Source: Candidatus Bipolaricaulota bacterium
GTDB lineage: Bacteria > Bipolaricaulota > Bipolaricaulia > RBG-16-55-9
Assembly (NCBI GenBank): GCA_018609825.1
Contig: JAHEOA010000031.1
Span: 1 to 13,129, forward strand
Length of the DNA stretch: 13,129 bases
Direction of reading: 5' to 3'
This document shows, in pieces, positions 1 to 6,473 of the stretch. The notes under the pieces were generated by a model. That model saw only the letters and a program-made list of their open reading frames with translations. It searched no databases and was not told the DNA's origin. Position 1 is the stretch's first letter. Each line of letters opens with the position of its first letter. The position numbers and the translations under genes were made by a program.

Positions 1-758
1 ATGTTGGTGTAGTTGAAGATCTCGTCGAGCGTCTCCCACGTACGGATGGCGTCCGAACTGGTGAACGACAGTTCGCCGTTGAACAAGGCCGCCCACTTCT
101 CGGGACCGAGCTCGCTGAGCGCGACGCTCTCCCAGAGGTGCTGGACGGTCCAGTTGGTAGCCACCACCAGCGGCGTCACGCCCTGGTCTTGAATATCCGG
201 CGCCATGGCCAAAAAGTCAGCCCAACTGGACGGCGGGCCGTCGAAGCCCAAGTCGCTGAGGGTGTTCGGGTTGTACCAGTTGACGTTGGAACGATGGATC
301 GTCAAGGGGACGGACCAGATGCCTTCGTCCGTGCTGATCAGGTCAATCAACTGATCGGAGAAGGCGTCCATCCAGCCCTGTTCCTCGAACATCGAGGTCA
401 GATCCTGCAACCGATCGGCCACGACCCAGGTGTCGATCAGCTCACGGCCAGCGTGTACTTGGAAGCTGTCCGGCGGATCGCCGCCGAGCATGCGCGTCTT
501 GAGGACCGCACGGGCGTTGATGCCCGAACCGCCCGCGACCACCGAGTTGACGATCTCGACGTCGGGCCAGTTCTCCTTGTACAGGTCAAAGAGGGCTTGC
601 AGCGCGACGCCTTCGTCGCCGGCCCACCAGGAGAAGACCTCCAATTCGTTCTGTTGACCGAATGCGCTGCGCACCGGCAACAACGTGGCCAACGCGGCCG
701 TGGCCCCGGCGCCTTTGAGGAGGTTCCGACGGGTCATCCCGTGGAATCGCTCTGACAT
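1..758 (-). CDS. Carbohydrate ABC transporter substrate-binding protein, Tat-exported (3' end outside window)
   Basis: Extracellular solute-binding protein (family 1 type) that should capture a sugar outside the membrane and hand it to a CUT1-type ABC importer. The first 252 codons are present and the frame is open to the window edge; family members are usually about 400-430 residues. The N-terminus has a twin-arginine leader: TRRNLLKG at residues 9-16, a hydrophobic Ala/Leu stretch at 17-29 and a likely cleavage site near SAFG (31-34). The mature part starts with ELEVFSWWAGDEG. A GGDPPDSFQVHAG block at about residues 92-104 is typical of the glucose/mannose-binding branch known from Thermus. 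No Cys follows the leader, so it is a soluble periplasmic protein and not a lipoprotein. The ATG at 758 is preceded by an AAGGAGG SD seven bases upstream, which fixes the start. The permease genes would be expected further left, outside the window. The exact sugar cannot be told. Confidence 0.9.
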   Translation of the reverse strand, partial: MSERFHGMTRRNLLKGAGATAALATLLPVRSAFGQQNELEVFSWWAGDEGVALQALFDLYKENWPDVEIVNSVVAGGSGINARAVLKTRMLGGDPPDSFQVHAGRELIDTWVVADRLQDLTSMFEEQGWMDAFSDQLIDLISTDEGIWSVPLTIHRSNVNWYNPNTLSDLGFDGPPSSWADFLAMAPDIQDQGVTPLVVATNWTVQHLWESVALSELGPEKWAALFNGELSFTSSDAIRTWETLDEIFNYTN

Positions 759-763
759 GATAC

Positions 764-772
764 GACCTCCTT
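764..772 (-). promoter_or_regulatory. Strong Shine-Dalgarno of the solute-binding protein gene
   Basis: On the minus strand this reads AAGGAGGTC, nearly a full match to the anti-SD of 16S rRNA. It ends five bases before the ATG at 758 (seven bases if only AAGGAGG is counted). It fixes the start codon and suggests high translation, as expected for an abundant binding protein. Confidence 0.85.
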
Positions 773-886
773 CTTATTGAGAGGGCAAGTTGGAATGCGA
801 TTTGTCGCAGAGCTGCCGGCTTCCGAAGGTTCTAAATACCGACCACCCCTCTTCACGCCTTCGAGGATTGGCAGGCCTCTCCATGA

Positions 887-916
887 AGACTAGCACTGCC
901 TCTGGTTAAGAGTCAA
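887..916 (-). promoter_or_regulatory. Candidate promoter of the solute-binding protein gene
   Basis: Read on the minus strand: -35 TTGACT (911-916), an 18-base spacer, then -10 TAGTCT (887-892) with a TG extension one base upstream of it. The -35 matches the sigma70 consensus at 5 of 6 positions and the -10 is weak. The predicted transcript would start near 880 and have a leader of about 120 bases. I see no clear LacI-type operator in that leader. This is an inference from box matching only. Confidence 0.4.
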
Positions 917-977
917 TACGGCGTGTGGGTTGGGGCACCCGGCCTCCTGGCCCCGGACAGCTTCAGCATCTGGCGTG

Positions 978-1006
978 TTGAAACTCGTTGGACAGCGGAC
1001 TAACAT
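978..1006 (+). promoter_or_regulatory. Candidate promoter of the ABC exporter operon
   Basis: -35 TTGAAA (978-983, 5 of 6 consensus), a 17-base spacer, and -10 TAACAT (1001-1006, 4 of 6). The predicted transcript start is near 1013, giving a leader of about 45 bases that contains the CGGAGG SD at 1045-1050. Spacing is ideal, but the call rests on box matching alone. Confidence 0.45.
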
Positions 1007-1059
1007 AACAAGCCTTCGTCGCGATTCACTTCCTGTCGGGGTCTCGGAGGTTGACGTCG

Positions 1060-2787
1060 ATGCGCAGCCTGCTCACCTACATCTGGTTCTATCGGCGCTA
1101 CGTCGTGGGTGGCGTCCTTGCGTTGTTGGTGGTCAACGCCAGCGAGATCACCATCCGGCGCGTCGTGGCTCCTGTCATCGACGAGGTCATCGCCAGCGAG
1201 GGCGAGAACCTGCTCGCGTTCGCCGGCCTGATCGTGGGACTCGGCCTGATCGCAGCGGTCTCGCGGTTCTTCTGGCGGTACCTCCTGTTGGGCGCATCGC
1301 GCCGCATTCGGCGTGACGTGCGCAACCGGCTCTACGATCACGTCCTCAAGCTCGATGCGCCGTTCTTCCAGGAGACCAAGACGGGCGATCTCATGGCGCA
1401 CTTCACCAACGACGTCAACGCCGTCATGCGGGCCACGGGCTTCGGCGTCCTGACGCTGTTCGACTTCATCATCATCGCCACCATTGCCATCGGTTGGATG
1501 GTCTCGATCGACCCCATGCTGACGCTCTACACCGTCGCGCCACTGCCGCTGATGACGGTCTTCGTGGTGCTGTTCGGCCGGGTCATCCATCGACGCTTCC
1601 GCATCGTCCAGGAGACCTTCTCGCGGCTGACCGAGAAAGTCCAGGAGACGCTGTCCGGCATCCGCGTGGTGAAGACGTTCACGCAGGAGCGCGGCATGAA
1701 CCGCGACTTCGCCGAGACCAACCAGCTCTTTGTCGACAAGAACATGCATCTCGTCAATATCTGGGCGTTCTTCGAGCCTATGATGGGCGTGGTGGCTGGG
1801 ATTTCTCGGCTTTTGGTATTGTTGCTCGGCGGTCGCGCGGTGTTGGCGGGGGCCCTGTCCGTCGGCGACTTCGCCTCGTTCTATCTGCTGCTGGAGATGC
1901 TCACCTGGCCCATGCGGGCGATCGGCTTGACCGTCAACATCCTCCAGCGCGGGACCGCCTCGATGAACCGCATCGACACGATCCTGGCCGCCAAGCCCGA
2001 GATCAAGGACCTGCCGAACGCCGTCCCGTTCGACGGGCCGGGCCGCATTGAGTACCGGAACCTGAGCTATGCCTATGAGCCGGACGGCCCGTTGGTCCTG
2101 GAGGACGTCGACCTCGACATCGAGCCTGGCCAGACGCTCGGCGTCATCGGCCTGACGGGCTCGGGCAAGAGCACGTTCGTCCATCTGCTGGTGCGCGTCT
2201 TTGACCCCCCCGAACAAAGACTGATCGTCGACGGTCGGGACGTGCGCGAGTATCAACTGGCCGACCTGCGCCGCAAGATCTCGCTCGTGCCCCAGGACGG
2301 CTTCCTGTTCTCCACCACGATTCGTGACAATGTGGCGTTCGGGCATCCGGACGCCAGCGAGGACGACATTATCGAAGCCACCAAGCGCGCCGGCATCTAC
2401 GACGAGATCGTGGAGATGCCGCACGGGTTCGAAACGGTGTTGGGCGAGCGGGGCGTGTCGCTGTCCGGCGGCCAGAAGCAGCGCGTGGCGATCGCGCGGG
2501 CGCTCGTCTCCGACCCTCGGGTGTTGATCTTGGACGACGCGCTTAGTGCGGTGGATGCAGAGAAGGAAGAGGAGATCCTGGACAACCTCCGCGACGTGTT
2601 GGTGACGCGGACCTCGATCGTGATCGCCCATCGCATCTCCGCCGTGCAGGATCTCGACCGGATCATCGTCCTCGACAACGGGCGCATCCTGGAGCGGGGC
2701 ACGCACGAGGAGCTGCTCGCCAACGACGGCGTCTACGCGCATCTGCACGAGCTGCAGAGCGCGGAAGCCGAGGTGGAAGTCCCATGA
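1060..2787 (+). CDS. Heterodimeric ABC exporter subunit 1 (TM287/BmrC-like, degenerate catalytic site)
   Basis: Membrane ABC exporter half-transporter of 575 residues, fused TMD-NBD. It should pair with the next gene to pump drugs, lipids or peptides outward. Six membrane segments lie near residues 12-32, 51-72, 127-148, 153-173, 236-262 and 270-292; the ATPase domain spans about 330-565. Visible motifs are Walker A GLTGSGKST (364-372), Q-loop VPQDG, signature LSGGQ (468-472), Walker B ending LILDD (489-493), D-loop SAVD and H-loop His524. The residue after Walker B, normally the catalytic Glu, is Asp493. This is the hallmark of the non-catalytic partner in TM287/288, BmrCD and LmrCD. I chose the ATG at 1060 because CGGAGG (1045-1050) sits nine bases upstream; an in-frame TTG at 1051 touches that SD and is unlikely. 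The substrate is unknown. Confidence 0.92.
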   Translation: MRSLLTYIWFYRRYVVGGVLALLVVNASEITIRRVVAPVIDEVIASEGENLLAFAGLIVGLGLIAAVSRFFWRYLLLGASRRIRRDVRNRLYDHVLKLDAPFFQETKTGDLMAHFTNDVNAVMRATGFGVLTLFDFIIIATIAIGWMVSIDPMLTLYTVAPLPLMTVFVVLFGRVIHRRFRIVQETFSRLTEKVQETLSGIRVVKTFTQERGMNRDFAETNQLFVDKNMHLVNIWAFFEPMMGVVAGISRLLVLLLGGRAVLAGALSVGDFASFYLLLEMLTWPMRAIGLTVNILQRGTASMNRIDTILAAKPEIKDLPNAVPFDGPGRIEYRNLSYAYEPDGPLVLEDVDLDIEPGQTLGVIGLTGSGKSTFVHLLVRVFDPPEQRLIVDGRDVREYQLADLRRKISLVPQDGFLFSTTIRDNVAFGHPDASEDDIIEATKRAGIYDEIVEMPHGFETVLGERGVSLSGGQKQRVAIARALVSDPRVLILDDALSAVDAEKEEEILDNLRDVLVTRTSIVIAHRISAVQDLDRIIVLDNGRILERGTHEELLANDGVYAHLHELQSAEAEVEVP

Positions 2788-2851
2788 CGGCGGACCCCAG
2801 AGCCCACCCCCGCCGTCGGAGGGCGTTCCGCGTGAGCGGGGGCCGATAACC

Positions 2852-4753
2852 ATGCCGATGGAGTTCCACTGGGAAGAGGAGAAACTCGGCAAGGCCTACG
2901 ACGCCGGGCTGATGAGGCGCCTGCTCGACTTCGTCAAGCCCTACAAGTGGCTGTTCGCGGTCTCCATCCTGCTGGCGTTTGTGATCACCGCCACGGAGCT
3001 GGCCATCCCGGCGATCATCCTGAAGGTCGGCGTCGATCAATACCTGAAGCCGGCGGTCACGGGCGGATCGGTCGGCGCACCGCCGGGGATCGGCAGTGCT
3101 CCCGCCTCCCCCCTTGAGGGCGTCATCCGTTGGGCCTGGATCCTGGGCGGCGTGCTGGCCGTTCGGTTCCTGGCGACGGTGGCGCAGCGCTACATTCTCG
3201 AGTACAGCGGTCAGCGGGTCATGTTCGACATGCGCACCCAGATCTTCGGCCAACTGATGCGCCTGCCGATTCGCTTCTTCGACACGAGCCCCGTGGGCCG
3301 GCTGGTCACACGGGCCACCAACGACGTCGCGGCGATCAACGAGATGTACACGGCCGTGCTCGTCAGCGCGTTCCAGGACGTCTTCCTGCTGCTCGGCATC
3401 TTCGTGGTGCTGTTGACGGTCAGTTGGCAGTTGACGCTCATCATCGTCGTCCTGTTGCCGCTTATCGTCTGGATCACCATGGAGTTCCGCAAGCGCGCCC
3501 GCGATGCCTATCGCGAGGTGCGGCGCAAGCTGGCGAAGCTGAACGCGTATGTCTCGGAGAGCATCTCCGGGGTTCGGGTGACGCAGCTGTTCGTGCGCGA
3601 GCGCGACAGCTACGGCATGTTCTCCTCGATTAACGCCGAGGAGTTCGACGCCCAGATGCGCCAACTGAAGATCTTCTCCGTGTTCCAGCCCATGATCGGG
3701 TTCTCCCAGAAGTTCGGCCTCGGGTTGATCGCCCTGATCGGCGGCTATGCCACGATCGAGGGACTGATCACCATCGGCACGCTCCTGCTGTTCTGGGACT
3801 ACACCGAGCGCCTGTTCCGGCCGATCCGGGACCTGGCCGAGCGCTACAACATCCTCCAGGGCGCCATGGCCTCTTCAGAGCGCATCTTCGAGCTGTTGGA
3901 CCAGACGCCCGAAGACTACGACGGCCAGGCCCGGTTGCCGGTGGTTGAAGGCCGCATCGAGTTCCGCGACGTCTGGTTCTCCTATCAAGAGGAGCCGGGC
4001 GAGGACGACTGGGTCCTCAAGGGCGTTTCGTTCACGGTGGAACCGGGCGAACGAGTGGCCATTGTCGGACCGACGGGGAGCGGAAAGTCGACGATCATCA
4101 ACCTCATCTTGCGCCTCTACGAGATCCAGCACGGTCAGATCCTCGTCGACGGCGTCGACATCACCGAGGCGCCCTTGGAGGAGCTGCGCGCGGAGATGGC
4201 CGTCGTTCTGCAGGACGTCTTCATGTTCTCCGGGGACATCTTGAGCAACATTCGGCTCCAGGAGGAGCGGATCCCGCGCGAGGAGGCGATCGACGCCGCC
4301 CGCTTCGTCCAGGCCGACGAGTTCATCCAAGAGTTCCCCGCCGGCTACGACACCGAGGTCAAGGAGCGCGGATCGACGCTGTCCGTGGGCGAACGACAGT
4401 TACTGGCGTTTGCGCGCGCGGTGGCGTTCGACCCCAAGATCCTCATCCTCGATGAAGCCACGGCCAACATCGATTCGCAGACCGAAAGCCTTATCCAGGA
4501 GTCGATCGAGCGCATCCTCCAAGGACGCACCTCGATCGTCATTGCTCATCGACTGTCCACGATTCGCAACTCGGACCAGATTCTGGTGCTGCACAAAGGC
4601 CAACTGGTCGAACAGGGCACGCACGACGAGCTCATGGCCGACGGCGGCATGTATCACGCGCTCTACTCGCTCCAATTCGGCGAGACCGGACCGCGGCCGC
4701 TCAACGGGGACGGGGACGGATCGAGCGTCCACCTTGAACTGGGCGAGGATTGA
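2852..4753 (+). CDS. Heterodimeric ABC exporter subunit 2 (TM288/BmrD-like, catalytic Glu present)
   Basis: Second half-transporter, 633 residues, 64 bases after the first and surely in the same operon. Membrane segments lie near 33-55, 93-115, 166-190, 192-212, 275-297 and 305-325. The first outer loop is enlarged by a Gly/Pro/Ala-rich insert at about 66-88. ATPase motifs are Walker A GPTGSGKST (406-414), signature LSVGE (510-514) where canonical is LSGGQ, Walker B LILDE with catalytic Glu535, and H-loop His566. A consensus Glu with an altered signature is the mirror image of subunit 1. The dimer therefore has one complete ATP site (Walker motifs of this subunit with LSGGQ of the partner) and one degenerate site. 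The start is ATG 2852, with a weak G-rich SD at 2836-2843; ATG 2858 in the same frame is possible. The substrate cannot be inferred. Confidence 0.92.
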   Translation: MPMEFHWEEEKLGKAYDAGLMRRLLDFVKPYKWLFAVSILLAFVITATELAIPAIILKVGVDQYLKPAVTGGSVGAPPGIGSAPASPLEGVIRWAWILGGVLAVRFLATVAQRYILEYSGQRVMFDMRTQIFGQLMRLPIRFFDTSPVGRLVTRATNDVAAINEMYTAVLVSAFQDVFLLLGIFVVLLTVSWQLTLIIVVLLPLIVWITMEFRKRARDAYREVRRKLAKLNAYVSESISGVRVTQLFVRERDSYGMFSSINAEEFDAQMRQLKIFSVFQPMIGFSQKFGLGLIALIGGYATIEGLITIGTLLLFWDYTERLFRPIRDLAERYNILQGAMASSERIFELLDQTPEDYDGQARLPVVEGRIEFRDVWFSYQEEPGEDDWVLKGVSFTVEPGERVAIVGPTGSGKSTIINLILRLYEIQHGQILVDGVDITEAPLEELRAEMAVVLQDVFMFSGDILSNIRLQEERIPREEAIDAARFVQADEFIQEFPAGYDTEVKERGSTLSVGERQLLAFARAVAFDPKILILDEATANIDSQTESLIQESIERILQGRTSIVIAHRLSTIRNSDQILVLHKGQLVEQGTHDELMADGGMYHALYSLQFGETGPRPLNGDGDGSSVHLELGED

Positions 4754-4794
4754 GCGATATTGGGGCGGGCGGACTCGTCCAGCTATGAAACACT

Positions 4795-5348
4795 TCAGGT
4801 CTCGAACACGTCGGCAAGCGCGATCTTGAGACCGTGAGCGACGGAGCCGTCAACGCGTCGGCCCGGGCAAACCGGTCAGACCAGGCGTAACCGGCCTCCG
4901 CCAGCGTGAACACCTGGACCGTTCCATGGTCCGGATCGCGCGTAGAGCGAGCGCTTGTAGCCGCGGTCGTATGTCTCGGTTGACGGCGACGCGACCTCAA
5001 CCGCCAGAACCGGGCCCCGCGCATCTCGTCCGCATGGATGATCCCCGACCGTTCGGGCGAGATGGAGAAATTCTCCGACTGGGCGAGGTCGCGCTCGTCG
5101 CCTTGGCCGATGACGACGTCCAACGGGGCGTCGAGAACCGTTCCGAGGCCACGCTCTTTGACGTCCTGCCGACGCTCGAACTCTAGCGCTGACGAGATGA
5201 TCTGATGGCGCGCACGCGGCGAAGGACCCACGATGATCTCGCCTGCCGATAGCTTGTACGGCTTCTCCTCGGAGAAGGGCAGGCTCTTGTCATCGTCCTG
5301 ACTGAACTTAATGTGCGGGTTGACGCCATCGCCGATCACCTTCCTCAC
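4795..5348 (-). pseudogene. Decayed Uma2-family (DUF820) putative endonuclease gene
   Basis: Uma2 proteins are PD-(D/E)xK-fold proteins of about 190 residues, mostly of unknown role. The relic reads, from the right: KSLPFSEEKPYKLSAGEI, IVGPSPRARHQIISS, KERGLGTVLDAPLDVVIG and PERSGIIHADEMRGA in one frame. The conserved EVASPSTETYDRGYKRSLYA follows in another frame, then DPDHGTVQVFTLAEAGYA back in the first, and the C-terminal GLKIALADVFET plus stop (4795-4797) in a shifted frame. The breaks are a one-base loss in a G/C run near 5014, an out-of-frame deletion of roughly 30 bases near 4938 (the segment normally resembling HGVREYWIVD), and a one-base loss near 4830. The usual catalytic PD is also changed to SE. 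A possible original ATG at 5329 with a good SD (AGGAAGG) lies in yet another frame, which hints at a fourth lesion. Several independent lesions argue against a sequencing error. No functional product is expected. Confidence 0.8.
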
Positions 5349-5407
5349 TCGCAGGCGCCGTGAACCGCCTTGCTAGAACCCGATCGATTGCTGTTTCCTA
5401 GCGGCAT

Positions 5408-5436
5408 TTGTCGAGCTGCAACATATCCGCTACGGT
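5408..5436 (+). promoter_or_regulatory. Candidate promoter giving a leaderless dehydratase mRNA
   Basis: -35 TTGTCG (5408-5413), a 17-base spacer and -10 TACGGT (5431-5436). A transcript started about seven bases after the -10 would begin at or next to the A of the ATG at 5443. No SD-like sequence lies in front of that ATG, in contrast to several neighbours with strong SDs, so a leaderless transcript is the natural reading. The -10 match is only 3 of 6. Confidence 0.35.
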
Positions 5437-5442
5437 AACGCC

Positions 5443-6438
5443 ATGACCCCATCGTCAGCCGTGAGATACGCCGACGTTCAAGCCGCCGCCGAGCGTCTCC
5501 AATCCGTCGCCCACCGCACGCCCGTGATGACCTCCCGATCACTCGACGAGCAGTGCGGCAACACGGTGTTCTTAAAGTGCGAGAACTTCCAACGGATGGG
5601 CGCGTTCAAGTTCCGCGGCGCCTACAACGCGATGAGCCAGCTGAGCGACGCCCAGCAGCGCAATGGCGTGCTCACGTACTCGTCGGGGAATCATGCGCAG
5701 GCGGTCGCGTTGAGCGGAAAGTTATTGGGGATTCCGACGACGATCATCATGCCGAACGATGCGCCGCAGGTGAAGCTGAACGCCACGCGCGGCTACGGGG
5801 CTGAGGTCGTGCTCTACGACAGGGCCGAGAGCCACCGTGAAGACCTGGCCCAAGACCTCGCCGACGAACGCGGCCTGACGATCGTGCCGCCCTTTGATCA
5901 CCCCAACATTGTCGTCGGCCAAGGGACGGCGGCCAAGGAGCTCTTCGAGGCCGTGGGCGAGCTGGACCTGCTCTTGGTCTGCTGCGGCGGCGGCGGGCTG
6001 TTGAGCGGTTCCGCGATCAGCGCGAGCCAGCTCTCGCCCCGTTGTCAAATCATCGGCGTCGAGCCCGAAGCCGGCGACGACGGCGTCCGCTCGTTCCAGA
6101 CGGGGACGATCCAGACCGTGGAGAACCCGGACACGATCGCCGACGGCGCGCGCACCCATTTCCTGAGCGAGCTGACGCTCGGCGTCATCCTGGAGCACGT
6201 CGACGACATGATCACGGCCTCGGATGCCGAGCTCATCTCGACGATGTACTTCCTTTGGGAACGGTTGAAGATCGTCGTGGAACCGACGGGCGTCCTCGGG
6301 TTGGCGCCGCTGTTCCACGGCCGCCTCGACGTTCATAACCAACGGATCGGCGTCATCCTCAGCGGCGGCAACGTCGACCTGATGCGCGCCTGCCAGCTCT
6401 TCCAAGACGCGGACCGCTCGTCGACCGAGCGCGACTGA
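5443..6438 (+). CDS. PLP-dependent threonine/serine dehydratase, serine-racemase-like
   Basis: Fold-type II PLP enzyme of 331 residues, cytoplasmic. Likely reactions are deamination of L-threonine or L-serine to the 2-oxo acid and ammonia, or dehydration of threo-3-hydroxyaspartate; racemase activity is possible. The PLP lysine is Lys56 in AFKFRGA. The substrate loop is SSGNHAQA (80-87), the phosphate-binding glycine loop is CGGGGLLSG (181-189), and EPTG (280-283) and SGGN (307-310) are in place. Glu207, Gly211 and Asp213 in EPEAGDDG are spaced like the metal-binding residues of eukaryotic serine racemase. It has no C-terminal ACT domain, so it is not the isoleucine-feedback-controlled biosynthetic IlvA type; length and layout match the short catabolic group. 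It stands alone on the plus strand, convergent with sppA 35 bases away. Confidence 0.88.
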   Translation: MTPSSAVRYADVQAAAERLQSVAHRTPVMTSRSLDEQCGNTVFLKCENFQRMGAFKFRGAYNAMSQLSDAQQRNGVLTYSSGNHAQAVALSGKLLGIPTTIIMPNDAPQVKLNATRGYGAEVVLYDRAESHREDLAQDLADERGLTIVPPFDHPNIVVGQGTAAKELFEAVGELDLLLVCCGGGGLLSGSAISASQLSPRCQIIGVEPEAGDDGVRSFQTGTIQTVENPDTIADGARTHFLSELTLGVILEHVDDMITASDAELISTMYFLWERLKIVVEPTGVLGLAPLFHGRLDVHNQRIGVILSGGNVDLMRACQLFQDADRSSTERD

Positions 6439-6473
6439 GAAGAGCCACCCAACGCGTCCGGCGGCTCGTCCGA

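Larger units (their letters stand above)
759..1059. other. Divergent intergenic region, no gene
   Basis: About 300 bases between two divergent genes. It holds the candidate minus-strand promoter (887-916), the candidate plus-strand promoter (978-1006), the two ribosome binding sites, and a GC-rich inverted repeat around 939-957 (GGCC-TCCT-GGCC core) lying between the two promoters. I find no open reading frame here with coding character and no RNA gene. Confidence 0.6.
4754..5442. other. Long gap without an intact gene
   Basis: Nearly 700 bases between the exporter and the dehydratase gene. Its main content is the Uma2 relic. 4754-4794 holds no clear terminator: I see no strong stem followed by a T run after the exporter stop codon. 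5349-5442 holds the candidate promoter of the next gene. A plus-strand open frame at about 4926-5186 is only a shadow of the relic. Confidence 0.6.

Noticed and set aside
138..755. 205-codon plus-strand open frame opposite the solute-binding protein gene
   Set aside because: The minus strand carries the conserved binding protein with a Tat leader and a perfect SD; this frame is its complement.
1000..2892. 630-codon minus-strand open frame opposite the first exporter gene
   Set aside because: Same GC-driven shadow effect; the composition is unlike a folded protein and no SD or family motif is visible.
2663..3664. 333-codon minus-strand open frame opposite the exporter genes
   Set aside because: Shadow of two well-supported plus-strand genes; rich in Asp, Gln, His and Arg without motifs.
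6441..6466. Possible bidirectional terminator between the converging dehydratase and sppA genes
   Set aside because: Only a 5-bp GAGCC/GGCTC stem with a long, mismatched interior and no T run on either strand.
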